Assembly: GCA_029052085.1 (NCBI GenBank)
Contig: JAIDJS010000305.1
Span: 1-6,143 of the forward strand
Direction: 5' to 3'
Source of the DNA: Eubacterium sp.
GTDB lineage: Bacteria; Bacillota; Clostridia; Oscillospirales; Acutalibacteraceae
Length of the DNA: 6,143 nucleotides
Of the stretch, positions 1 to 6,019 are shown piece by piece. Numbering within the stretch: the first letter of the stretch is position 1; every line of letters starts with the position of its first letter. The translations under genes and the position numbers were made by a program. Under the pieces are notes generated by a model that worked only from the letters and a program-made list of their open reading frames with translations, made no database searches and was not told the origin of the DNA.

Positions 1-2
1 CT

Positions 3-11
3 TGATATAAT
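3..11 (+). promoter_or_regulatory. Extended -10 promoter of the XRE regulator gene
   Basis: The sequence TGATATAAT matches the extended -10 consensus TGnTATAAT exactly. The hexamer TATAAT lies at 6-11. Transcription would be expected to start near 17-19, only about 8-10 nt before the ATG at 27. A -35 element would fall outside the window and cannot be judged. Such AT-rich matches also occur by chance, but the position directly before a plus-strand gene supports it. Confidence 0.5.
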
Positions 12-26
12 ATCTTTGGTGATAAC

Positions 27-233
27 ATGGACTACATCAAAATCATTAGAGACTTGCGAGAGGATAATGATATAACTCAACAAGAAATTGCAGATTATCT
101 CGGTACATCACAAACAATGTATGCAAGATATGAACGTGGTGCAAATGAGCTTCCTATACATCATTTAATTAAGCTATGTGAATACTACAATGTTTCGGCT
201 GATTATATTCTTGGAATAAAAGATAAAAAATAA
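27..233 (+). CDS. Small XRE-family helix-turn-helix transcriptional regulator
   Basis: This 68-residue protein is essentially a single Cro/C1-type helix-turn-helix DNA-binding domain and probably acts as a dimeric repressor or activator in the cytoplasm. The HTH spans about residues 17-38 (TQQEIADYLG, then TSQTMYARYERG as the recognition-helix region). It is followed by the usual helix 4-5 segment, with LIKLCEYYNVSADYILGI at 48-64, a common ending in Firmicute XRE proteins. There is no effector, peptidase or oligomerisation domain, so its signal and target are unknown. The ribosome binding site is weak (GGTG at 18-21, 5 nt from the ATG), and the promoter at 3-11 implies a very short leader. 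It is convergent with the minus-strand gene that follows, and no obvious partner such as a toxin or phage gene is visible. The family is clear; the function is not. Confidence 0.9.
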   Translation: MDYIKIIRDLREDNDITQQEIADYLGTSQTMYARYERGANELPIHHLIKLCEYYNVSADYILGIKDKK

Positions 234-267
234 GATTGCTTATAAAATCAAGCAATCTTATTTTTAT
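226..267 (+). terminator. Rho-independent terminator of the XRE gene, probably bidirectional
   Basis: A perfect 11-bp inverted repeat (arms 231-241 TAAGATTGCTT and 250-260, 8-nt loop) is followed by TTTTTAT at 261-267 and preceded by an A tract at 226-230. The A and T tracts can extend the stem to 16 bp. The stop codon TAA (231-233) forms the base of the core stem. The A tract on the left gives a U tract on the minus strand, so it could also stop transcription arriving from the convergent gene. Confidence 0.9.
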
Positions 268-316
268 ATCCGCATTATTATAAAGGTCGAATTTTATACA
301 AAGAAATTCATTAGAT

Positions 317-355
317 ATAAAAAACTCCTGCAATACAAAAGTATTTATAGGAGTT
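317..355 (-). terminator. Rho-independent terminator of the MmcQ/YjbR gene
   Basis: Read on the minus strand, AACTCCT (355-349) pairs with AGGAGTT (329-323). An inner stem AATAC/GTATT (345-341 with 336-332) closes a TTTT loop, and the two stems are separated by a small asymmetric internal loop. The descending arm runs into a run of six Ts (324-319). It begins 10 nt after the stop codon of the gene at 365-724. Confidence 0.85.
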
Positions 356-364
356 ATATTAATA

Positions 365-724
365 TTATTCTAAAATTTCTTTTTGTTTTTTCTTACTGAA
401 GCCTGCCAATACAAGATTATAGGATTTATCAAGCATTTCTTTCAGCAAATCATCGGGAATATTTCCATCTGCCTTTATGGAATTCCAATGCACTTTATTC
501 ATATAATAACCGGGAATAATATCCTCATACTGATTTCTTAAGAAATCGCCCTCGCCCGGCTCAAGCTTTAAGGTTATATATTTCGGCTTATCTTCAGCAT
601 TCAAGCAGACAGCCGCAAACATTTTATCTTCTATTTTATAACGAATCCAATTCCATTCAGCCTGCAAATCTTTAGTAACACCCGCTTTATTTAACAAGAA
701 TTCATCAATCCAACTATATTTCAT
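365..724 (-). CDS. MmcQ/YjbR-family protein (DUF419-type)
   Basis: This 119-residue cytoplasmic protein belongs to the MmcQ/YjbR family, small single-domain proteins with a fold likened to double-wing DNA-binding domains. Their cellular role is not established. The family signature is clear: W26-x-x-Y29 near the N-terminus, ITLKLEPGEGDFLR at 50-63, the core PGYYMNKVHWNSI at 71-83, then DG and PDDLLKEMLDKSYNLV at 86-105. Length is typical and the protein appears complete. There is no signal peptide or membrane segment; the C-terminus is Lys-rich (KKKQK). The start is supported by an AGAGGT ribosome binding site (737-732) 7 nt upstream. It lies 56 nt downstream of gatB with a hairpin in the gap, so it is probably not a firm part of the aspS-gatCAB operon. 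No good separate promoter was found. The family call is secure; the function is unknown. Confidence 0.9.
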   Translation of the reverse strand: MKYSWIDEFLLNKAGVTKDLQAEWNWIRYKIEDKMFAAVCLNAEDKPKYITLKLEPGEGDFLRNQYEDIIPGYYMNKVHWNSIKADGNIPDDLLKEMLDKSYNLVLAGFSKKKQKEILE

Positions 725-744
725 ATAAACGACCTCTATAAAAT

Positions 745-774
745 AAACGCCTTAATACTTTTATCAAGGCGTTT
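745..774 (-). terminator. Hairpin terminator after gatB
   Basis: On the minus strand AAACGCCTTGATA (774-762) pairs with TATTAAGGCGTTT (757-745) across an AAAG tetraloop. This is 13 bp with one G-U pair (765/754). It is preceded by an A tract (782-776) and followed by ATTTTATA, a short and imperfect U tract. It begins 7 nt after the gatB stop, so it most likely ends the aspS-gatCAB transcript, perhaps incompletely. On the plus strand the T tract is stronger (776-782), so it could also block antisense transcription into gatB. Confidence 0.8.
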
Positions 775-780
775 GTTTTT

Positions 781-2214
781 TTATCCTAATATTTCTTTTA
801 AAATTTTTGTAACCTCTGCGGCAGGGGCTTTACCTCTTAACGCACGCATAGACTGACCGATAAGGAAATTAAAGGAAGCTTCCTTACCGCCCTTATACTC
901 ATCCACTGCCTTTTGGTTGTTTGCAAGCACTTCATCAATCACTGCTTTAATAGCGCCCGTATCGGAAACCATTTCCATATTGTTTTCCTTAACATAATCG
1001 GCAGGAATAACGTCTTGTTCAAAAACAGCCTTGAAAACCTTTTTCGCTGAATCACGGCTGATTTTATTGCCATTAAGGAGATTGATAACCTCGCCGAGAG
1101 AATCCATACGGAAGCTCATATTTTCCGGCAAAAGCTGATTTTCATTCATCATCTTCATCAATTCGCCCATAATCCAGTTTGCGCTGTCCTTAGGATTTTT
1201 CGTTATCTCAACTGTTCTTTCAAACAGCTTAACATAAGCAACCGATGTAAAAATCATGGAAATATCATATTCGGAAAGGCCGAATTCAGACATATAGCGC
1301 GCTTTCTTTGCTTCGGGAAGCTCGGGAAGATTTTCCTTGATTGTATTCACATATTCATCGGTAAGCTGAACAGGCGGCAAATCCGGATCCGGGAAATATT
1401 TATAATCCTGCGCATCCTCCTTGCTTCTCATAGCATAGGAATAGCCCTTGGAATCATCCCATCGGCGGGTTTCCTGCACAACTGTTCCGCCATCCTCAAT
1501 AAGCTCTATCTGGCGCTGAGCCTCGCTTTCAATCGCATTATGAATTGCTTTGAAAGAGTTTATATTCTTCATTTCCGTTCTTGTTCCAAATTCCGTGCTG
1601 CCCTTTTCCATAACGGAAACATTAACATCGGCACGGAGCGAACCCTCCTGCATTTTACAATCGGAAACACCGCAGAACTGAAGAATGGAACGAAGCTTTT
1701 CAACATATTCAACAGCTTCATCAGCAGAAGCAATATCAGGCTCGGAAACAATCTCAAGAAGCGGAACGCCGCAGCGATTAAAGTTTACCAGCGTGCAGTC
1801 TGACCACTCATCGTGGACAAGCTTTCCTGCATCCTCTTCCATATGAATTTCATGAATCCTAACCTTTTTCTTACCGCCGTTTATACTGTCATTAATTTCA
1901 ATATATCCGTTTCTGCAAATCGGAAGATAAAGCTGGCTTATCTGATAAGCCTTCGGCAAATCGGGGTAAAAATAATTTTTTCTGTCAAATTTATTATACA
2001 TTGTGATTTCGCAGTTTGTTGCAAGACCGGTTCTTACTGCAAATTCAAGTACCTTTTCATTCAGAACAGGAAGCGTACCCGGCATACCGGAGCAGATTTC
2101 ACAAACGTGCGTATTCGGCTCTCCGCCAAACTCGGTTGAGCAGGAGCAGAAAATTTTAGTTTTGGTTGCAAGTTCGGTATGAACTTCAAGACCGCATACG
2201 GTTGAATAATCCAT
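781..2214 (-). CDS. gatB: Asp-tRNA(Asn)/Glu-tRNA(Gln) amidotransferase subunit B
   Basis: GatB is the kinase and tRNA-binding subunit of the GatCAB complex. It uses ATP to activate the side-chain carboxyl of mischarged Asp-tRNA(Asn) or Glu-tRNA(Gln), which is then amidated with ammonia delivered from GatA. At 477 residues it is of normal full length. Visible features are the N-terminal GLEVHTEL (8-15) with the metal-site residues E10 and H12; a zinc-knuckle-like CxC...CxxC set (C23, C25, C38, C41), which some GatB proteins such as that of S. aureus lack; KFDRKNYFYPDLPKAYQIS (76-94); HMEEDAGK (125-132); the family signature NFNRCGVPLLEIVSEPD (145-161); and the C-terminal YqeY-like helical tail ending with FLIGQSMRALRGKA (450-463). 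The start is fixed by AAGGAGGAG (2230-2222), which overlaps the gatA stop codon. It is the last gene of the operon. Confidence 0.98.
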   Translation of the reverse strand: MDYSTVCGLEVHTELATKTKIFCSCSTEFGGEPNTHVCEICSGMPGTLPVLNEKVLEFAVRTGLATNCEITMYNKFDRKNYFYPDLPKAYQISQLYLPICRNGYIEINDSINGGKKKVRIHEIHMEEDAGKLVHDEWSDCTLVNFNRCGVPLLEIVSEPDIASADEAVEYVEKLRSILQFCGVSDCKMQEGSLRADVNVSVMEKGSTEFGTRTEMKNINSFKAIHNAIESEAQRQIELIEDGGTVVQETRRWDDSKGYSYAMRSKEDAQDYKYFPDPDLPPVQLTDEYVNTIKENLPELPEAKKARYMSEFGLSEYDISMIFTSVAYVKLFERTVEITKNPKDSANWIMGELMKMMNENQLLPENMSFRMDSLGEVINLLNGNKISRDSAKKVFKAVFEQDVIPADYVKENNMEMVSDTGAIKAVIDEVLANNQKAVDEYKGGKEASFNFLIGQSMRALRGKAPAAEVTKILKEILG

Positions 2215-2221
2215 ATATTTT

Positions 2222-2231
2222 CTCCTCCTTA
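2222..2231 (-). promoter_or_regulatory. gatB ribosome binding site fused to the gatA stop codon
   Basis: On the minus strand the run TAAGGAGGAG contains the gatA stop TAA (2231-2229), whose last two bases are also the start of a near-perfect Shine-Dalgarno sequence (AAGGAGG). The SD lies 9 nt before the gatB ATG (2214), and the gap between the two genes is 14 nt. Ribosomes ending gatA sit on the gatB initiation site, which favours translational coupling and stoichiometric A:B production (inference). Confidence 0.9.
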
Positions 2232-3695
2232 AACAAGATTTGGCTTCTGCTTATGCCAGTCTGTTGCAGACTGATAAGCATTACCTGCCGAAAGAATTGT
2301 TTTTTCATCAAACGGTCTGCCGATAAGCTGCATACCAACAGGCATATTGTTTTTATCAAAACCACAGGGTAATGCCAAAGACGGCAAGCCTGCAATATTA
2401 ATCATAACAGTATAAATATCGCCAAGATACATGGCAAGCGGGTCACTTAAGCCCTCGCCCATTTTAAGAGCAGTTGTAGGCGCAACAGGACCGAGAAGAA
2501 AATCATACTTTTCAAAGGCTTCGTTAAATGCCTTTACAATAAGCCCCTTTGCCTTAAGCGCTTTAATATAATAAGCATCAAAATATCCGCTTGAAAGCAC
2601 AAAGTTGCCAAGCATAATACGCTTTTTAACTTCCATTCCGAAGCCCTCGGAACGTGATTTGAAATATACATCACGAAGATTATCAGCTTCAGGGGATTTA
2701 TAGCCATATTTAATACCATCAAATCTTGAAAGGTTTGAGCAGGCTTCGGCACAGGCAATAATATAATAGGTTGGAATTGCATATTCAACAATCGGCATTG
2801 AAAACTCCTCAACCTCTGCACCGAGAGCCTTAAGCGTTTCAGCCGCATTCATAACGCTTTTGGCAACATCCTCATCAATACCCTCGCCGAAATAATCGCT
2901 TGGAACACCAACTTTTTTGCCCTTTAAATCTGTTGTATTTTTAATATCATCAAGAGTAAACGGAGTACCATTCATAGATGTGCCGTCTTTTTCATCCTTA
3001 CCGCTGATTACGGAAAACATTGCTGCAACATCAAGCGTATCCTTACCGATAGGCCCAATCTGATCAAGAGAGGAAGCGTAAGCAATAAGTCCATAACGGG
3101 AAACAGCACCATAGGTTGGCTTTAAGCCTGTTACACCGCAGAATGAGCAGGGCTGACGAATAGAACCGCCTGTATCAGAGCCAAGCGCAATAACACTTTC
3201 ATCGGCTGCAACAGCTGCTGCAGCACCGCCTGACGAACCGCCGGGAATCCTTGAAATATCCCACGGATTCTTTGTTGCACCATAAAATGATGTTTCCGTA
3301 GTTGAACCCATTGCGAATTCATCCATATTTACCTTGCCACAGGGAACCACGCCTGCTGCTTCAAGCTTTTTGATTACAGTTGCATCATACGGCGGTTTGA
3401 AATTAGAAAGGATTTTTGATGAACAGGAGGTTATATCCCCTTTTGTACAGATATTATCCTTAATTGCAACGGGAACACCTGCAAGAACAGAGGCAGCCTC
3501 TTCGTTTTCAATCAGTTTTTGTGCCTGTTCAGCCTTTTCAAGAGCAAGCTCTTTATCAAAATGCGTGTAGCAATTGTAGGTTTTATCCTTTTCCTCAACT
3601 GCCTTTGCAACGGAATGAACTGCATCCATAGCAGTAAATTCCTTATTTCTGATTTTTTCAGCCACTTCAAGAGCGGTCATTTCATAAATTTCCAT
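2229..3695 (-). CDS. gatA: Asp-tRNA(Asn)/Glu-tRNA(Gln) amidotransferase subunit A (glutaminase)
   Basis: GatA is the amidase subunit of GatCAB. It hydrolyses glutamine and sends the ammonia through a channel to the GatB active site. The protein is 488 residues, normal for the family, and belongs to the amidase-signature superfamily. The Ser-cisSer-Lys triad is intact and at the positions known for S. aureus GatA: K79 in GVPVAIKDN, S154 in PGGSSGGAAAAVA, and the nucleophile S178 in GSDTGGSIRQP. Other conserved blocks are KVNMDEFAMGSTTE (121-134) and GLKPTYGAVSRYGLIAYASSLDQIGP (190-215). No signal peptide or membrane segment is present, so it acts in the cytoplasm. The ATG at 3695 follows a GGAGGG ribosome binding site, which abuts the gatC stop codon. 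The 14-nt spacing on both sides places it firmly inside the gatCAB operon. Confidence 0.98.
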   Translation of the reverse strand: MEIYEMTALEVAEKIRNKEFTAMDAVHSVAKAVEEKDKTYNCYTHFDKELALEKAEQAQKLIENEEAASVLAGVPVAIKDNICTKGDITSCSSKILSNFKPPYDATVIKKLEAAGVVPCGKVNMDEFAMGSTTETSFYGATKNPWDISRIPGGSSGGAAAAVAADESVIALGSDTGGSIRQPCSFCGVTGLKPTYGAVSRYGLIAYASSLDQIGPIGKDTLDVAAMFSVISGKDEKDGTSMNGTPFTLDDIKNTTDLKGKKVGVPSDYFGEGIDEDVAKSVMNAAETLKALGAEVEEFSMPIVEYAIPTYYIIACAEACSNLSRFDGIKYGYKSPEADNLRDVYFKSRSEGFGMEVKKRIMLGNFVLSSGYFDAYYIKALKAKGLIVKAFNEAFEKYDFLLGPVAPTTALKMGEGLSDPLAMYLGDIYTVMINIAGLPSLALPCGFDKNNMPVGMQLIGRPFDEKTILSAGNAYQSATDWHKQKPNLV

Positions 3696-3702
3696 TAAAT
3701 CC

Positions 3703-3712
3703 GCCCTCCTTA
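3703..3712 (-). promoter_or_regulatory. gatA ribosome binding site fused to the gatC stop codon
   Basis: The minus-strand run TAAGGAGGGC holds the gatC stop TAA (3712-3710) overlapping an AAGGAGGG Shine-Dalgarno sequence, 9 nt from the gatA ATG at 3695. The intergenic gap is 14 nt, the same arrangement as at the gatA-gatB junction. Confidence 0.9.
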
Positions 3713-3997
3713 ATCAACTGTTTTCGGAACAACGAATGCTCCGTCCTGGCTTTCAGGTGCATTTGCAACGATTTCATCAGGGCTCATGGAAGCCTTAACC
3801 TCATCGGCACGAAGCACATTTGTAAGCGGGAATGAATGGCTCATTGCTTCAACACCCTCGGTGTCAAGCTCATTTAATTTATCAATATAAGTCAGAATAT
3901 CCTGAAGCTCATTGCCAACCTTTTTTTCTTCCTCTTCGGAAAGCGTTATTCTTGCAAGGGATTCAAGATATTTAATTAATTCGGGAGTAATCTGCAT
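3710..3997 (-). CDS. gatC: Asp-tRNA(Asn)/Glu-tRNA(Gln) amidotransferase subunit C
   Basis: GatC is the small non-catalytic subunit that wraps around the GatA-GatB interface and helps GatA fold. The 95-residue length is typical. The sequence shows the expected pattern: an N-terminal helix with YLESLARITLSEEE (10-23), a second helix ILTYIDKLNELDTEGVE (34-50), the extended linker with NVLRADEV (60-67), and the conserved C-terminal segment NAPESQDGAFVVPK (79-92). The start codon is preceded by AGGTGG (4010-4005) at 7 nt. It lies 71 nt after aspS, a gap holding a stable hairpin, and 14 nt before gatA. The order aspS-gatC-gatA-gatB suggests a single unit for making Asn-tRNA through the transamidation route. 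Confidence 0.97.
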   Translation of the reverse strand: MQITPELIKYLESLARITLSEEEEKKVGNELQDILTYIDKLNELDTEGVEAMSHSFPLTNVLRADEVKASMSPDEIVANAPESQDGAFVVPKTVD

Positions 3998-4024
3998 TGT
4001 TAATCCACCTTATAAATATTTTCG

Positions 4025-4054
4025 AGGGCAGGATATTAAAAGCTATCCCGCCCT
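4025..4054 (-). other. Intercistronic RNA hairpin between aspS and gatC
   Basis: On the minus-strand RNA AGGGCGGGATA (4054-4044) pairs with TATCCTGCCCT (4035-4025) around an 8-nt loop, giving 11 bp including one G-U pair (4049/4030). On the plus strand the same position would be an A-C mismatch, so the structure belongs to the aspS-gatC transcript. The sequence after it (CGAAAATATTTATA) is not a proper U tract, so it is probably not a strong terminator. A leaky terminator, a processing site or a 3'-end stabiliser for aspS mRNA are the likely options. Confidence 0.7.
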
Positions 4055-4068
4055 TATTATTGTGTTCG

Positions 4069-5823
4069 TTATTTTTCGGGAGCAGGTCTGCGAAGCTTGA
4101 TATGCGTTTCGCGAAGCTGCATTTCCGTTACGGTATTCGGAGCGCCGAGCAGCATATCCTGTGCATTGGAGTTCATCGGGAACGCAATAACCTCACGGAT
4201 ATTTTCTTCATCCTGAAGAAGCATAATCATTCTGTCTACACCCGGAGCCATACCTGCGTGAGGCGGAGCACCATAGTGGAACGCCTTATACAAAGCGCCG
4301 AACTTTTCTTTAACTGTATCCTCGCTGTAGCCAGCCATTTCAAATGCCTTAACCATAACATCAGGACGATGATTACGAACAGCACCCGATGAAAGCTCAA
4401 CACCGTTACAAACAATATCATACTGATATGCCTTGATTGTAAGCGGATCCTGATTCAGAAGTGCATCCATTTCGCCCTGCGGCATTGAGAACGGATTATG
4501 CGTAAAGGCAAGGTTTCCGTTTTCATCCTTTTCAAACATCGGAAAATCTGTAATATAACAAAGCTCAAAGCTGTCCTTATCAATTAAATCAAGACGGTTT
4601 GCAAGCTCTGTTCTAATCTGACCTGCAAAATCATTTACATGCTTTGGTGTATCGCAGATGAAGAATAAAGTATCATCTGTTTTAAGATTCAGCATTTCTT
4701 TAAGTTCAATTCTCTGCTCAGGAGAAAGGAATTTATCAATCGGACCTTTGAAGGAGCCATCTTCAAGCACCTCTATATATCCAAGACCTTTCATACCGAT
4801 TTCAAGAGCAAACTTGAGCATTTTTTCAAACCAGCCCTTAGACTGCTTTGCACAATTCGGAACATTGATTCCGCGAACCGGCTTACCCTGAAATGCCTTG
4901 AACTCAACTCTTGAGAAGAATTCGGTTAAATCCTCAATGACAAGCGGGTTTCTTAAATCCGGCTTATCTGTACCGTATTTAAGCATAGCCTCTTCAAACG
5001 GAATTCTTACAAACGGAGCAGGACTTACCTTTTTGCCGCCGCCGAATTTAGTAAATGTATCATAAAGAACATCCTCTGCAACTGCAAAAACATCCTCCTG
5101 CGTTGCAAAAGCCATTTCAAAATCAAGCTGATAAAATTCACCGGGAGAACGGTCTGCTCTTGCATCCTCATCACGGAAGCACGGAGCAATCTGGAAATAC
5201 TTATCAAAACCCGAAACCATAAGAAGCTGCTTGAACTGCTGCGGAGCCTGAGGAAGCGCATAGAACTTACCCTCGTGCTTACGGCTTGGGATAATATAAT
5301 CTCTTGCACCCTCCGGAGATGAGCAGGTTAAGATAGGTGTTGTAATTTCGGTAAAGCCAAGCTCAGTCATTTTCTGACGAAGAAATGAAATAACATTGCT
5401 TCTGAACATAATATTATCGTGAACTGCTTTGTTTCTTAAATCAAGGAAACGATAGGTTAAGCGGACATCCTCTCTTGTTTCTTTAGACTCAGAAATTTCA
5501 AATGGAAGATTTTCAGTACATGCACCAAGCATAGTTAATTTATCTACCTTAACCTCAAGCTCGCCTGTTGCAATCTTTTTATTGATTGTTTCTTCGTCAC
5601 GCTTAACAACAGTACCCTCAACAGAGATAACGCTTTCCTTTTTAAGATGATTAATTAAATCGCCGTCATTCACAACAACCTGCGTTACGCCGTATTCATC
5701 ACGCAAATCAATAAAAGCAACACCGCCGTGGTCACGGATGGTATCTACCCAACCTGCAAGCGAAACCTTTTCATTCAGATTATCAAAAGTTAATTCGTTA
5801 CAATTATGTGTTCTGTATGCCAT
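4069..5823 (-). CDS. aspS: Aspartyl-tRNA synthetase, bacterial type, probably non-discriminating
   Basis: AspRS is a class IIb synthetase that loads aspartate onto tRNA(Asp), and, if non-discriminating, onto tRNA(Asn) as well. At 584 residues it is full length for the bacterial type. In order: an OB-fold anticodon-binding domain (about 1-105); the flipping-loop block SSPEGARDY (168-176); LPQAPQQFKQLLM (190-202); motif 2, CFRDEDARADRSPGEFYQLDFEM (215-237); a GAD insertion domain (about 285-405); NGVELSSGAVRNHRPD (473-488); and motif 3, GMAPGVDRMIMLL (524-536). The N-terminal RDHGG carries His32 where the discriminating E. coli enzyme has Leu30, which, with gatCAB downstream, favours relaxed tRNA specificity (inference). 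PQAPQ, SPGEF and SSGAVRNH differ from the E. coli/Bacillus forms and resemble alphaproteobacterial AspRS. The start follows an AAGG-type ribosome binding site (5838-5835). It heads the operon. Confidence 0.97.
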   Translation of the reverse strand: MAYRTHNCNELTFDNLNEKVSLAGWVDTIRDHGGVAFIDLRDEYGVTQVVVNDGDLINHLKKESVISVEGTVVKRDEETINKKIATGELEVKVDKLTMLGACTENLPFEISESKETREDVRLTYRFLDLRNKAVHDNIMFRSNVISFLRQKMTELGFTEITTPILTCSSPEGARDYIIPSRKHEGKFYALPQAPQQFKQLLMVSGFDKYFQIAPCFRDEDARADRSPGEFYQLDFEMAFATQEDVFAVAEDVLYDTFTKFGGGKKVSPAPFVRIPFEEAMLKYGTDKPDLRNPLVIEDLTEFFSRVEFKAFQGKPVRGINVPNCAKQSKGWFEKMLKFALEIGMKGLGYIEVLEDGSFKGPIDKFLSPEQRIELKEMLNLKTDDTLFFICDTPKHVNDFAGQIRTELANRLDLIDKDSFELCYITDFPMFEKDENGNLAFTHNPFSMPQGEMDALLNQDPLTIKAYQYDIVCNGVELSSGAVRNHRPDVMVKAFEMAGYSEDTVKEKFGALYKAFHYGAPPHAGMAPGVDRMIMLLQDEENIREVIAFPMNSNAQDMLLGAPNTVTEMQLRETHIKLRRPAPEK

Positions 5824-5887
5824 AAAATATATTTCCTTTCAAAGAAAATTCCAAGTGAATATAACACTCCACTATAATTTCCGTAAT

Positions 5888-5916
5888 AGTATAGCATATT
5901 AATTTTAAATTGTATA
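5888..5916 (-). promoter_or_regulatory. Likely promoter of the aspS-gatCAB operon
   Basis: On the minus strand TATACT (5893-5888) is a good -10 hexamer and is preceded by TGC, making an extended -10 (TGnTATACT). A partial -35, TATACA (5916-5911, 4 of 6 matches to TTGACA), lies exactly 17 nt upstream. Transcription would start near 5881, giving a leader of about 58 nt before the aspS ATG. No T-box signature (AGGGTGGnACCGCG) is visible in this leader or further upstream. The region is very AT-rich, so the call is a fair match rather than certain. Confidence 0.6.
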
Positions 5917-5993
5917 TATAAAATATGCAAAAAATTCCGTTTCTTTTTAAGAAAAAACATATAAAAATCAACTGATAACTAATTATAAAACAG

Positions 5994-6019
5994 AAAAACG
6001 GCAGGAGTAAACCCCTGCC
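5994..6019 (-). terminator. Terminator hairpin upstream of aspS, ending the gene at the right edge
   Basis: On the minus strand GGCAGGGG (6019-6012) pairs with CTCCTGCC (6007-6000) across a TTTA tetraloop: 8 bp with one G-U pair (6013/6006). It is followed by GTTTTT (5999-5994) and, after CTG, by TTTT (5990-5987). It begins 21 nt after the stop codon at 6041-6043. It separates the upstream gene from the aspS promoter. Its CGTAGGG...CC-rich form resembles small dispersed palindromic repeats of gut Clostridia, an impression from memory. Confidence 0.8.

Noticed and set aside
27..724. A toxin-antitoxin pair or phage-derived module formed by the XRE regulator and the neighbouring gene.
   Set aside because: The two genes converge rather than form an operon, each has its own terminator, and the neighbour is a MmcQ/YjbR protein with no toxin features. 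No integrase, att-like repeat or phage gene is visible.
734..767. A promoter for the MmcQ/YjbR gene on the minus strand (TTGATA at 767-762, TATTTT at 745-740 with a 16-nt spacer).
   Set aside because: Transcription would begin near 733, inside the Shine-Dalgarno sequence, and both elements lie in the terminator hairpin; the -10 is poor.
1540..1803. Plus-strand and alternative-frame open frames inside gatB, gatA and aspS.
   Set aside because: They are antisense or frame-shifted shadows of strongly conserved genes, with no ribosome binding sites of note and no recognisable protein features.
5941..5954. A short AT-only hairpin (TTCTT/AAGAA with a 3-nt loop).
   Set aside because: The stem is only 5-6 bp, all but one pair A-T, in a homopolymer-rich region; expected by chance.
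5824..5999. A T-box riboswitch or other amino-acid-sensing leader upstream of aspS, expected for some Firmicute synthetase genes.
   Set aside because: No T-box core sequence, specifier-like stem or antiterminator is visible, the likely leader is only about 58 nt, and no terminator lies between the promoter and aspS.
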